Of a stretch of 64,000 nucleotides of DNA, positions 16,840 through 24,593 are shown piece by piece. Where the stretch lies: the NCBI GenBank assembly GCA_039814715.1, contig JBCCAR010000014.1, positions 1-64,000 on the forward strand, read 5' to 3'. The position numbers were made by a program, and so were the translations under genes. The notes under the pieces are model-generated. The model saw nothing but the letters and a program-made list of their open reading frames with translations. It did not search any database and was not told the origin of the DNA. Source of the stretch: CAKZYD01 sp039814715 (GTDB lineage: Bacteria > Pseudomonadota > Alphaproteobacteria > Sphingomonadales > CAKZYD01). The stretch's first letter is position 1, and every line of letters starts with the position of its first letter.

Positions 16840-18312
16840 TTACTCCGCAGGATCAGGCACAGCGCCTGTGGCCGTGTCTTGTGGAGGCTCTGCTGGCTTA
16901 ACACGAGACCCATTCGCGCGCAGGGCCTTGAGGGCGTTTTCATCGAGTTTATAAAACAGCAAAATGATGCAGGCGATAACAGCCATCGCCGCTGGCACAT
17001 AAGAGATACCGACCAGAACCGCTTGGCGCACATCTTCTGTTGCAAGGCCCGTTGCCTTGGGGTCATAGCCTGCCACTTGCAGTGCGCCGCCCAAAATAAG
17101 GGGGCCAACGGCGGCGGCAAGCTTTTCAACAAAACTGTACAGAGCGGAATACATGCCTTCTCTGCGCATCCCGGTGCGGTGCGCATCTGCCTCCATGGCA
17201 TCCGACAGCATGGACATGGCAAAGAGCACATTTCCGGAAAAGGCAATACCAGTCGCTAAGCCGCGCACGGCGTACCAATAGTAAAACTTGAATGGGTCTT
17301 CACCGCTCCCAAGCGGCCAATAAGGCGGGTCGGGATACGCTAACATCCAGCTCAAGGCGGCGGCGCCTGTAAATACGGCCGATAAAAAATACCCGCCGCG
17401 CTTGCCAATGGTTTTAGACAAGCGAACCAAGACTGGCGTCATCCCAAAGACAGCGATGGCCATGCCGATGGCGAGGGACACTGTTGCCTGGTCCAGCGGC
17501 ACATTGAGTACATTCACAAACAAGAAGATGAGACCGCCGGAAGAGGCCGCAATACCGATCAGCTGCACGAGTTTCACACCGAGAATTTGCTGAAAGGCTT
17601 TATTATCCAGGAAGCCTTGGACTTGCTCTTTAAAAGGAAGTTTGACGTCGCTCTGAGGATGATAGGGCGCGTTCTTGGTGGACCAGAAAGCAATGAGCAT
17701 AGTGACGAGGATGGCGGCGCTGCCGGCAATCGCAAGGGTGGAATAGGCGTCAGCACCTTTACCAAGCCGCTCTAAAATAACCGTGCCGCCTGTCTGCACA
17801 GCAAAACCGCCCACGGACGCAAAGATAACCCGCCAACCGTGAATGGACGAACGCTCGTGATACCCATCCGTCATTTCTGCGGGCATGGCCATATAGGGCA
17901 CGTTGAACATCGAATACCCCGACGTGTAGAGGAGCAACATGATCAGTACATAAGAGATAGTCGCCAGGCCTTCTCCAGACCAAATGGACTCAAACGGGCC
18001 TTGGAACGGCACCGTGAACACCAACAGAAACGATAAAGCGGAGATAATCGCACCGCCCAGCAGCCAGGGCCTGCGCCGACCCATTTTGCCCTGCGTTTTA
18101 TCGCTCAAATGGCCTGAGAGTGGGTCGGTGACAGCATCATAGACTTTTGAGAGGAATAAAATTGTGCCGGCAACTGCAGGCTCCAACCCCACAACATTTG
18201 TCAGATAAAACAGCATCAAAGCGGAAATACCGTTCATCAAAACGGCCACACCAACAGCGCCTGTCGCCCAGCCGGCTTTTACCGTTAGCGGCAGTTTTTG
18301 CTCTTCAGACAT
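16840..18312 (-). CDS. GPH-family sodium/sugar-type symporter
   Basis: 490 aa inner-membrane transporter with 12 hydrophobic segments. The N-terminal signature KVYDAVTDPLSGHLSDKTQGKMGRRRPWLL (residues about 56-85, quoted as key residues Asp, Pro, Gly-Arg-Arg-Arg-Pro) is diagnostic for the glycoside-pentoside-hexuronide:cation family (MelB-like). The C-terminus is a hydrophilic Pro-rich tail. It lies between an MFS gene and the thioredoxin lipoprotein on the same strand. Substrate unknown; sugars or glycosides are the family's usual cargo. Confidence 0.85.
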   Translation of the reverse strand: MSEEQKLPLTVKAGWATGAVGVAVLMNGISALMLFYLTNVVGLEPAVAGTILFLSKVYDAVTDPLSGHLSDKTQGKMGRRRPWLLGGAIISALSFLLVFTVPFQGPFESIWSGEGLATISYVLIMLLLYTSGYSMFNVPYMAMPAEMTDGYHERSSIHGWRVIFASVGGFAVQTGGTVILERLGKGADAYSTLAIAGSAAILVTMLIAFWSTKNAPYHPQSDVKLPFKEQVQGFLDNKAFQQILGVKLVQLIGIAASSGGLIFLFVNVLNVPLDQATVSLAIGMAIAVFGMTPVLVRLSKTIGKRGGYFLSAVFTGAAALSWMLAYPDPPYWPLGSGEDPFKFYYWYAVRGLATGIAFSGNVLFAMSMLSDAMEADAHRTGMRREGMYSALYSFVEKLAAAVGPLILGGALQVAGYDPKATGLATEDVRQAVLVGISYVPAAMAVIACIILLFYKLDENALKALRANGSRVKPAEPPQDTATGAVPDPAE

Positions 18313-18381
18313 AAGCGCTTTCCTCTTCCACCAGTGGGTATGTAGAGCGAAGCGGCCGGCAGAATACCTCAGCCAGCGATT

Positions 18382-19644
18382 CTATTCGGCTGCCGAAGAA
18401 AGCGCTGCATCAGCTTCATGGTCCGGATAGCGGCCCAAAGTTAAAAGTAAAGCGGCAGAGAAAAGGAACGTACCAGCGGAGACCAGCAGGATGGGGTTAT
18501 AGCTCTGCGCCTTGTCATACACCCGGGCAAAGATCATGGGCGCAAGGCCAGCGCCGAGAAAGAAGATGGTGTAAATAACGCCGTAAATCTTGCCGTAATT
18601 TTTGAGGCCGAAATAGCGCGTGACGAAATAGGCGATAATGTCAAATTCCGCGCCGGCGGCAAACCCGACAACAAAAACAGCCGCCGCAGTGAGCGCCAGC
18701 GGGAGATCAGCACTGGCGAGCAGGAGGCATGACGCCGCTGGCAGAGCCATTAAAACAAAAGCAATCGCTGGACCCCAAAACCGGTCCAGCAAGGCGCCCA
18801 CAACCAAACGCCCCAAAATGACAGAGGCGCCAATGATTGCGGCAAAGCCGGCAGCCAATTTCGGCGTAAAGCCGCGATCAATCAGGAGCGGCACTAAGTT
18901 AGAAATGATGCCCGCAACGCCTAAGGAGATGAATGAAAAGGCAGCTGCAATGACCCAGAACCTGTATGATCGCAGAGCTGCGCCAAGCGTAAATCCAAAC
19001 TGGGCCGACATGCCTCCGCGTGCTTTTGCTCCATCATCAAGCACCCATTGGGGCGCCGTACGCAGGCCCCATAGCAGGGTGGGCACGCCGATGAGGAAGA
19101 TCATGGCGGCAAGCGCCATATATGTTTTGCGCCAACCAAGAGACTCAATCAGCGCATTTGTAAGCGGCGGCAAAAAAAAAGCAGCGACGCCGCTGCCCAT
19201 CAGCGCAATCCCTAAAGCCAGCCCGCGCCGCGCATAGAACCATTCGCTGATTGCGCGCGTCCAAGGAATAGGACCTGTCCCTTGCGCCACAAAGGCCATG
19301 ACCGCCCAACAGCCATAGAAAGACCACACATTTTGGTTTGTGAAGAAGCCAATGGAAGCGAATGCCAACGCGAACAAGGTAATAGACGTCAGCGCCACCA
19401 CCCGGTTACCGATCTTATCGCACAGCCAGCCCGTCAATGGCCCCGCCAGAGCGCCAGCCAGCATGAAGGTGAAGGCCCCTTGATACTGCGCGCCCGTCCA
19501 GCCAAATTCCCCCATAACCGGCACAGCGAATATGCCCAGTGTATAAAAAGGGACAGCAGAGATGCCCAACATCATGCCCACCATGCAGGCAATCAGAACC
19601 GGCAGACCGCGCCTGACTTCGCCGCTTTGCTGCACGGGCGTCAC
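18382..19644 (-). CDS. MFS transporter, monocarboxylate/OFA-like
   Basis: 420 aa with 12 membrane segments. The cytoplasmic loop after helix 2 reads GWLCDKIGNRVV, matching the MFS motif, and helix 5 has the Gly-rich stretch ALGIALMGSGVAAFFLPPL typical of organic-anion (OFA) and monocarboxylate porters. It overlaps the NTF2-like gene by 4 bases and precedes the GPH transporter by 69 bases, so the three are probably co-transcribed. Confidence 0.82.
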   Translation of the reverse strand: MTPVQQSGEVRRGLPVLIACMVGMMLGISAVPFYTLGIFAVPVMGEFGWTGAQYQGAFTFMLAGALAGPLTGWLCDKIGNRVVALTSITLFALAFASIGFFTNQNVWSFYGCWAVMAFVAQGTGPIPWTRAISEWFYARRGLALGIALMGSGVAAFFLPPLTNALIESLGWRKTYMALAAMIFLIGVPTLLWGLRTAPQWVLDDGAKARGGMSAQFGFTLGAALRSYRFWVIAAAFSFISLGVAGIISNLVPLLIDRGFTPKLAAGFAAIIGASVILGRLVVGALLDRFWGPAIAFVLMALPAASCLLLASADLPLALTAAAVFVVGFAAGAEFDIIAYFVTRYFGLKNYGKIYGVIYTIFFLGAGLAPMIFARVYDKAQSYNPILLVSAGTFLFSAALLLTLGRYPDHEADAALSSAAE

Positions 19645-20174
19645 GGGCGTTTTGGGAAGCTGAGGCCTTCAGCGACATCCATATAAAGTGTCTTTATGGC
19701 CCCCATCGTTTCATCGCTGGCGCCATACTCTCGCAGGTAGGTGATCGGCGCCTTTGGTGCTTCGATATAGCTATGGAATTTCCAGCCATTCTTGGTTTTT
19801 TCAAATCCTGCCATGCCGCGATTGGTGCCGCCAATCGGCCGCTCCCATCCCACCAGCGACATTTTCCAGCCGAGCTGGAACTGAACCATCGCCTGGATGT
19901 CAGAAACATATTTGGCATTCACGATCTCAATCTTGCCTTGAAAATCGGTGTTGATCTTTGCCGTCTCCGCCCAGTAGTGCTCGACCTCTGGCCAACTGCT
20001 CATGAGGACGTCATGCTCTTCGGCCATGTAAAATGGCCGCTCAAGGTCAGCGACCCACAAGCTGCGCACACCATCAAAATCATTGACGGCAAAGAAACGG
20101 ACCCAATCATCAAATAACGGCTGCAACTGCGCAACAAGGGCGTCTTCTTGCGAGATATCTTGCGGCGTATCCAT
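19641..20174 (-). CDS. NTF2/SnoaL-like fold protein
   Basis: 177 aa. The layout of N-terminal helices (QLQPLFDDWVRFFAVNDFDGVRSLW), a mid segment predicted as beta strands and WKFHSYIEAP at about 145 suggests the cone-shaped NTF2-like fold used by SnoaL cyclases, dehydratases and isomerases. No signal peptide. It heads the operon with the two transporters and overlaps the first by 4 bases. It may act on the imported compound. Assignment rests on pattern only. Confidence 0.6.
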   Translation of the reverse strand: MDTPQDISQEDALVAQLQPLFDDWVRFFAVNDFDGVRSLWVADLERPFYMAEEHDVLMSSWPEVEHYWAETAKINTDFQGKIEIVNAKYVSDIQAMVQFQLGWKMSLVGWERPIGGTNRGMAGFEKTKNGWKFHSYIEAPKAPITYLREYGASDETMGAIKTLYMDVAEGLSFPKRP

Positions 20175-20297
20175 TTGCGGCCTCCCTCCAGATCTATCGG
20201 TAGCTGCATAGCAACTGCTGCGCCTTCATTTTGCGCGATTGCATTCTTTGTCCACCTGTCGGAAAAACAGGGGCAAGAAAAAACAGGAGGCAAGCGC

Positions 20298-20936
20298 ATG
20301 AAACTCTATGGCTATTGGCGCTCTACGGCCAGCTACCGGATCCGCATGGCGCTCGCGCTCAAGCATCTGGACTATACACAGGAAAGTGTCGATCTCGCCG
20401 GCGGCGCGCAGCTTGCCGAAGGGTTCGAAGCCATCAGCGTTCAGCGCCTTGTTCCTGTGCTAGAACTAGACAACGGCGCGCGCATAACCCAAAGCCAAGC
20501 CATCATTGATTATCTTGAACACGCTCATCCAGCGCGTCCGCTCCTGCCGAGCGAGCCTTTCGCGCGGGCCGAGGTACTCAGCTTTGCCGCTGCGATCGCC
20601 TGTGATATCCATCCCCTTGGGAACCTGCGTGTCCAAAAATATGTGGGCCAAACCTACGGCGTGGGCAGAGAAGGCGGACCTCAATGGGCGAAGCACTGGA
20701 TTGAGGTTGGTTTTGCTGCACTTGAAACGAAAGCTGCAGCGCGACAAACATGTTTTTTATGCGGCGACCAGCCTGGCTACGCCGAGTGCTTTCTCATCCC
20801 GCAGATTTACAACGCAGTCCGGTTTGGCGTTGACATGAGGCAATACCCGGCGCTGTCCGCGGTCAATGACGCCGTCTTGGCGTGGGATGGCATCGCACCG
20901 TGTGTTCCCGAAGCGCAGCATGATGCTAACCCTTGA
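20298..20936 (+). CDS. maiA: Maleylacetoacetate isomerase (zeta-class GST)
   Basis: 212 aa glutathione-dependent enzyme that converts maleylacetoacetate to fumarylacetoacetate in homogentisate breakdown. The zeta motif is near the start: YWRSTASYRIRMAL (about 5-18), with Ser and the nearby residues binding glutathione. LEHAHPARPLLP follows in the N-terminal domain; LRVQKY in the C-terminal domain is also typical. The ATG at 20298 has AGGAGGCAAG just upstream; the ORF extends further but without support. It converges on marR with an 11-base overlap. A fumarylacetoacetase-like gene lies nearby. Confidence 0.88.
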   Translation: MKLYGYWRSTASYRIRMALALKHLDYTQESVDLAGGAQLAEGFEAISVQRLVPVLELDNGARITQSQAIIDYLEHAHPARPLLPSEPFARAEVLSFAAAIACDIHPLGNLRVQKYVGQTYGVGREGGPQWAKHWIEVGFAALETKAAARQTCFLCGDQPGYAECFLIPQIYNAVRFGVDMRQYPALSAVNDAVLAWDGIAPCVPEAQHDANP

Positions 20937-21372
20937 GTTCTTTATAAGCCTCTGAGGCCGCTTTCAGCGCCTGCACAAACGCGCTTTCATCCTCCAGAGC
21001 GTGCGTAACGGGCTTGATCGCTGCAGTCAGCTCAGCTGCGATGCGCGCGTAAACCTGCGCGCCAGCCAGTGATAGTGATAGCGACCCTTGGCGCCGGTCG
21101 TTCTCTTTTGCTTGGCGCTCCATCAAGCCGCGCTCAATGAGTGCGCTGACCGCGCGGCTAACGATGCCTTTATCCATTGGCGTGAGGTCCACCACATCGC
21201 GGGCAGTCCGGCCAGGTAGCTCGCCGACAGCCGCTAAAACGCGCCATTGGCTCAAGTTTAGATCGCCATGCTCGCGCGCAATCTGCGCCGTGTGCCGTGC
21301 TACCAAGTCCCCCAGCACAGCAACATGATAAGGCCAATAGGCATCGAGGATGAGGGGTGGGTTTGTTGCCAT
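20926..21372 (-). CDS. MarR-family transcriptional regulator
   Basis: 148 aa winged-helix protein. LSQWRVLAAVGELPGRTARDVVDLTPMDKGIVSRAVSAL (about 40-80) carries the recognition helix, followed by the wing ENDRRQGSLSLSLAG with the conserved D-x-R. It is divergent from the VOC-hydrolase operon, and the intergenic region has a perfect 18-bp palindrome, a typical MarR operator. The likely ligand is an aromatic acid intermediate of the neighbouring pathway (inference). Confidence 0.9.
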   Translation of the reverse strand: MATNPPLILDAYWPYHVAVLGDLVARHTAQIAREHGDLNLSQWRVLAAVGELPGRTARDVVDLTPMDKGIVSRAVSALIERGLMERQAKENDRRQGSLSLSLAGAQVYARIAAELTAAIKPVTHALEDESAFVQALKAASEAYKELKG

Positions 21373-21395
21373 GGTTCTCTCAATAGATCAAAATC

Positions 21396-21413
21396 TAGTT
21401 GTGATCACAACTA
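21396..21413. promoter_or_regulatory. MarR-type operator palindrome
   Basis: TAGTTGTGATCACAACTA is a perfect 18-bp palindrome, located 24 bases upstream of the marR start and 45 bases before the VOC gene. Size and position fit a shared operator through which MarR controls itself and the divergent operon. Confidence 0.75.
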
Positions 21414-21458
21414 TTATCTGCTAGTGAGGCTTAATCCCACACTAACAAAGGGCATAGC

Positions 21459-21995
21459 ATGAGCGTCTCGCTGAAACGCATTCACCACGTCGCCTATCGC
21501 TGCCGCGATGCCAAAGAAACGGTCGCGTTTTACCAAAAAGTCCTCAATATGGACTTCCAGCTTGCTATCGCAGAAAACGAAGTGCCATCCACGGGCGAGC
21601 CGGACCCCTATATGCATATTTTTTTGGACGCTGGCATGGGCAACGTGCTGGCTTTTTTTGAACTGCCAACCCAGCCGGATATGGACCGTGATCAAAATAC
21701 ACCGCAATGGGTGCAACATATCGCTTTTGAAGTGGACGACATGGACGCGCTTTTAGAAGCGAAAGCACATATTGAGTCCCTAGGAATTGACGTTCTGGGC
21801 CCAACACATCACGGGATTTTCAAGTCCATTTATTTTTTTGATCCCAACGGTCACCGGCTCGAACTGGCGGCCAATATCGGCACACGCGAGCAGATGGACG
21901 AACTGCACCGTGTCGCGCCAGACATGCTGGACGAATGGGCAAAAACGAAAAAAGCCCCGCGCCATGCAGCCTGGCTGCATGAACTCACCGACTAA
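21459..21995 (+). CDS. VOC-family protein (glyoxalase/dioxygenase fold)
   Basis: 178 aa with the two beta-alpha-beta-beta-beta modules of the vicinal oxygen chelate fold. Likely metal ligands are His in RIHHVAYRCRD (about 9-10), the His in WVQHIAFEV (about 88) and Glu in FDPNGHRLELA (about 132). It is too short for 4-hydroxyphenylpyruvate dioxygenase (about 350 aa). With the hydrolase 31 bases downstream and maiA nearby it probably acts in aromatic catabolism, perhaps as an isomerase or a small ring-cleavage enzyme. Confidence 0.75.
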   Translation: MSVSLKRIHHVAYRCRDAKETVAFYQKVLNMDFQLAIAENEVPSTGEPDPYMHIFLDAGMGNVLAFFELPTQPDMDRDQNTPQWVQHIAFEVDDMDALLEAKAHIESLGIDVLGPTHHGIFKSIYFFDPNGHRLELAANIGTREQMDELHRVAPDMLDEWAKTKKAPRHAAWLHELTD

Positions 21996-22026
21996 CCTCC
22001 CCTTTTTCCTGCTTAGGACGCCTTTC

Positions 22027-23034
22027 ATGAAACTTGCGAGTTTAAAATCTGGCCGTGACGGCCACCTTGTCGTCGTCTCCAAAGACCTCACCCGCTATGC
22101 GGATGCCAGCGTGATCGCGCCGACAATGCAGGCTGCTTTGGACGACTGGGCCATCGCAGAGGCTAAATTGCAAACGCTCTATGGGCGACTGAATGCTGGC
22201 GAAGCACCGTCAGAGCCCTTTGATGAAGCCATGGCGCATTCCCCGCTTCCGCGCGCATATCAATGGGCCGATGGCTCAGCCTATATCAATCACGTGGAAC
22301 TGGTGCGCCAAGCGCGCGGCGCAGACGTGCCGGAGAGCTTCTACCACGATCCTTTGATGTACCAAGGCGGCTCCGACAGCTTTTTAGCCCCGCATGAGGA
22401 CATTCCCTTCCGCGGCGCGGCTGAAGGCCTGGACATGGAAGGCGAAGTCGTTGTGATCACAGACGATGTGCCCATGGGCGTCAGCGCTCGCGGCGCTGCC
22501 CAGCACATCAAGCTCATCTGCTTGGTCAATGATGTGTCGCTGCGCGGGCTCATCCCCGCTGAGCTTCAAAAAGGCTTCGGCTTTTTCCAATCCAAGCCTT
22601 CAAGTGCCTTCTCTCCCATTGCGGTCACACCTGATGAACTTGGCAAGGCTTGGCAAGATAGCAAAATACATCTGCCGCTTCATGTGGATTACAATGGTAA
22701 GCCGTTTGGCAGGGCCGATGCCGGCGTTGACGCAACCTTTAACCTGGCCCAATTGGTCGCCCACGCCGCCAAAACACGTCCGCTGTGCGCAGGGACACTG
22801 ATCGGATCGGGCACTGTGTCTAACAAAGACGCCGACGGTAGTCCTGGACGTCCGTGCGCGGATGGCGGAAAGGGCTATAGCTGCATCGCAGAAATCCGCA
22901 TGATTGAGACCATCAAAGACGGCGCCGCCAAAACACCCTTCATGTCTCCCGGAGACACGGTGAAAATTGAAATGCTTGATCCGTCTGGGCAATCTATTTT
23001 CGGTGCGATCGACCAGCGGGTTACGGAAGTTTAA
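22027..23034 (+). CDS. Fumarylacetoacetate hydrolase-family protein
   Basis: 335 aa with the C-terminal FAH fold. Metal-binding acidic residues sit in the MEGEVVVITDDVP segment (about 137-149), followed by IKLICLVNDVSLRGLIP. The substrate-binding TLIGSGTVSNKDADG segment is near 258-272 and the C-terminal FMSPGDTVKIEM is typical. The chosen ATG at 22027 gives the family's N-terminus MKLASLKSGRDG; the ORF stretches upstream over the VOC gene without meaning. Together with maiA it could complete homogentisate-type breakdown to fumarate and acetoacetate. Confidence 0.85.
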   Translation: MKLASLKSGRDGHLVVVSKDLTRYADASVIAPTMQAALDDWAIAEAKLQTLYGRLNAGEAPSEPFDEAMAHSPLPRAYQWADGSAYINHVELVRQARGADVPESFYHDPLMYQGGSDSFLAPHEDIPFRGAAEGLDMEGEVVVITDDVPMGVSARGAAQHIKLICLVNDVSLRGLIPAELQKGFGFFQSKPSSAFSPIAVTPDELGKAWQDSKIHLPLHVDYNGKPFGRADAGVDATFNLAQLVAHAAKTRPLCAGTLIGSGTVSNKDADGSPGRPCADGGKGYSCIAEIRMIETIKDGAAKTPFMSPGDTVKIEMLDPSGQSIFGAIDQRVTEV

Positions 23035-23061
23035 CGCGCCAATCGCGACACGCTAAAAAGA

Positions 23062-23074
23062 TGGTAGCGGAGGA
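23062..23074 (-). tRNA. Detached 3' end of a tRNA-Met gene
   Basis: On the minus strand this reads TCCTCCGCTACCA, the expected 3' acceptor strand and CCA of the tRNA-Met whose body lies at 24150-24219. The acceptor CTCCGCT pairs with GGCGGAG (first pair G-U). It ends in GGAGGA (23069-23074 on plus), which is repeated at 24150-24155. Confidence 0.6.
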
Positions 23075-23279
23075 TCGTTGCCATCAGAATGCCCCAGATT
23101 TAGAAACTCAAAATTTATTCAAACAACTATCTGAAATCGTTAAGAAACTTCACTTCGTTCAGATAAGTGTCTTAGACCCCTAATTAGGCGCTTTTTTGCG
23201 TTATCGCAAGTCACTACCATAAAGCGCTGTTTGCCGGGGATTTTTGAGTGTTTATAGCGCATGCCGTGTGACGCCTCAG

Positions 23280-23332
23280 AATATAGGCTCAGAACTATAT
23301 AGCTTGAAACCTATATTTTCTTCTGGTAGACT
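23280..23332 (+). promoter_or_regulatory. Toxin-antitoxin promoter and operator
   Basis: AATATAGG (23280-23287) and CCTATATT (23310-23317) are perfect inverted repeats around a central CTATATAG palindrome. TTGAAA (23304-23309), a 17-base spacer and TAGACT (23327-23332) form a sigma-70-like promoter overlapping the right arm. The -10 ends only 6 bases before the toxin ATG at 23339 and there is no ribosome site, so the mRNA is probably leaderless. Autoregulation by the antitoxin complex is inferred. Confidence 0.55.
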
Positions 23333-23338
23333 GTAAAT

Positions 23339-23695
23339 ATGGCTTGGGTAATAGAGTTTGAACTGACGTTTGAATCTGAGTTCGATGGATTCAAGGCGTC
23401 TGTGCAGGATGCAATTTTCAAACGACTGATTTTGCTTGAAAAAGAGGGGCCTCAACTTGGCAGGCCTTATGCAGACACGCTTGTCGGCTCTAAGCATACG
23501 AATATGAAAGAATTGCGCTGTGATGCAGCCAATGGAGTGTGGCGGATTGCTTATGCGTTTGATCCAGATCGCAAGGCCATTTTGCTTGTTGCTGGAGATA
23601 AGGCGGGTGTTTCAGAGAAGCGCTTCTACAAAAAGTTGATAAAAAAGGCAGATGATAGATTTGAAGACCACTTGGTCAGCAGAAAGGATAAATAG
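23339..23695 (+). CDS. RelE/HigB-type toxin (Gp49-like)
   Basis: 118 aa basic protein of the phage-derived Gp49/HigB branch of the RelE superfamily. Signature segments are LEKEGPQLGRPYADTL (about 33-48), KHTNMKELRC (about 52-61), WRIAYAFDP and the C-terminal GDKAGVSEKRFYKKLIKKAD. Such toxins cleave mRNA at the ribosome. The antitoxin gene follows after 2 bases, toxin first, as is usual for higBA-type pairs. The start at 23339 has no ribosome site but sits right at the expected transcription start. Confidence 0.85.
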   Translation: MAWVIEFELTFESEFDGFKASVQDAIFKRLILLEKEGPQLGRPYADTLVGSKHTNMKELRCDAANGVWRIAYAFDPDRKAILLVAGDKAGVSEKRFYKKLIKKADDRFEDHLVSRKDK

Positions 23696-23697
23696 AG

Positions 23698-24042
23698 ATG
23701 GGAACGACATTACGCGATAAATTGAATGCACTATCAAAAGATCGTCGCAAGGCGATTGAGGACGATGCGCATAGCTTGCATACTGAGTATCTGACGCTCA
23801 GGGACTTGCGGAAAGCTAGACAACTCACACAGGTTCAATTGGCCGAGACCTTAGGCCTTAAGCAGCCGACACTCGCGCAGATGGAGCAAAACACTGATCT
23901 TATGCTTTCAACGCTTAAGCGTTATGTTGAAGCAATGGGCGGTAAGCTTAATTTAATGGTGGAGTTTCCCGATCGGCCCGCTGTGCATATCGATACATTT
24001 GGTACGTCAATAAATTCGGGACGTGAAGACAGTAGACTTTAA
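23698..24042 (+). CDS. XRE-family antitoxin
   Basis: 114 aa. A helix-turn-helix of the Cro/C1 type covers about 36-85: LRKARQLTQVQLAETLGLKQ with the recognition helix at LKQPTLAQMEQ. The C-terminal EAMGGKLNLMVEFPD is characteristic of HigA-like antitoxins that pair with Gp49 toxins. It should neutralise the upstream toxin and repress the shared promoter. Confidence 0.88.
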   Translation: MGTTLRDKLNALSKDRRKAIEDDAHSLHTEYLTLRDLRKARQLTQVQLAETLGLKQPTLAQMEQNTDLMLSTLKRYVEAMGGKLNLMVEFPDRPAVHIDTFGTSINSGREDSRL

Positions 24043-24145
24043 GCGCCGCCTTATTCGAAACATCGAATAAAGATAAATCATCTAATATTTCAAATAACGG
24101 AGGATATCAAATCGTCTAAGTCACTGTTTTTATTTTATTTTTTTG

Positions 24146-24219
24146 TATGGGAGGAGGGGCTTGAACCCCCGACACCCGGATTATGATTCCGGTGCTCTAA
24201 CCAGCTGAGCTACTCCGCC
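24146..24219 (-). tRNA. tRNA-Met (CAT), acceptor end apparently rewritten
   Basis: Body is a normal elongator tRNA-Met: GGCGGAG acceptor 5' strand, D stem GCTC/GAGC, anticodon stem CCGGA/TCCGG with loop ATCATAA (CAT), T arm GGGGG-TTCAAGC-CCCTC. The 3' acceptor strand reads CTCCCAT instead of CTCCGC(C/T), leaving mismatches at 2-71 and 3-70, and no CCA follows. The proper end is found at 23062-23074. The gene is probably non-functional or strongly altered. An alternative is a sequence error, or an element that supplies a degenerate end. Confidence 0.75.
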
Positions 24220-24258
24220 ATCGCGTTGGGCGCAAGAAAGCCAACCGGCCAATAGCCC

Positions 24259-24341
24259 AAAAAATGGCGCGCTCGTTCGAACAAAGTTCGAACGTCTTGT
24301 TAAATAAGAGGGCATCCATTTTTGAAGAAAAAATGGCGCGC
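24259..24341. repeat. 14-bp direct repeat of the tRNA-Arg 3' end
   Basis: AAAAAATGGCGCGC occurs at 24259-24272 and again at 24328-24341, where it covers the CCA end and acceptor tip of tRNA-Arg. The outer copy is followed by a 9-bp hairpin CGTTCGAAC-AAA-GTTCGAACG (24274-24294), reminiscent of a T arm. This looks like an attachment-site scar left after loss of an element, or a decayed second tRNA 3' end. Confidence 0.6.
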
Positions 24342-24410
24342 CCGAGAAGATTCGAACTCCTGACCCCCAGATTCGTAGTCTGGTGCTCTATCCAGCTGAG
24401 CTACGGGCGC
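24334..24410 (-). tRNA. tRNA-Arg (anticodon ACG)
   Basis: Reverse complement gives a complete cloverleaf of 77 nt: acceptor GCGCCCG/CGGGCGC, D arm GCTCAGCTGGATAGAGC, anticodon stem CCAGA/TCTGG with loop CTACGAA (ACG), T loop TTCGAAT and encoded CCA. A T-rich tract follows the 3' end. The downstream flank repeats its last bases. Confidence 0.95.
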
Positions 24411-24593
24411 GCATATGTCGCTTTTGCGCCAGAAGGCGCATTCTGCCCTAACACCGGGCAGCAGAGCGCTGGAAAAAGCATGTTTGGCATGGCTTGTCAA
24501 AGAGAAAGCGCGGGCAAAGGGAAAGCTGTCTCTTGAGCTGGAAGCGTGAGACGCCTAGGGTGCGCGGCAAGTGAGGAAGTGAGGACAACAACT

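Larger units (their letters stand above)
23075..24149. mobile_element. 1,075-bp insert in tRNA-Met carrying a toxin-antitoxin pair
   Basis: The two parts of a tRNA-Met gene flank this segment, with GGAGGA at both junctions (23069-23074 and 24150-24155). This matches a 6-bp target duplication, or a short shared core. The insert is AT-richer than its surroundings and contains a RelE/HigB-type toxin gene and an XRE antitoxin gene. No integrase or transposase and no clear terminal inverted repeats are visible. Bases 23075-23279 hold no gene I can support. Confidence 0.6.

Noticed and set aside
15528..17246. Thioredoxin lipoprotein with a 138-residue longer N-terminus
   Set aside because: It would overlap the GPH transporter by about 400 bases and bury the lipoprotein signal; the start at 16832 has a signal and ribosome site.
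21459..21995. 4-hydroxyphenylpyruvate dioxygenase
   Set aside because: The protein is about half the needed length; only a general VOC assignment is justified.
24264..24536. ORFs over the tRNA-Arg gene on both strands
   Set aside because: Their peptides (RPRRFELLTPRF and QLDRAPDYESGG types) are well-known false translations of tRNA genes.
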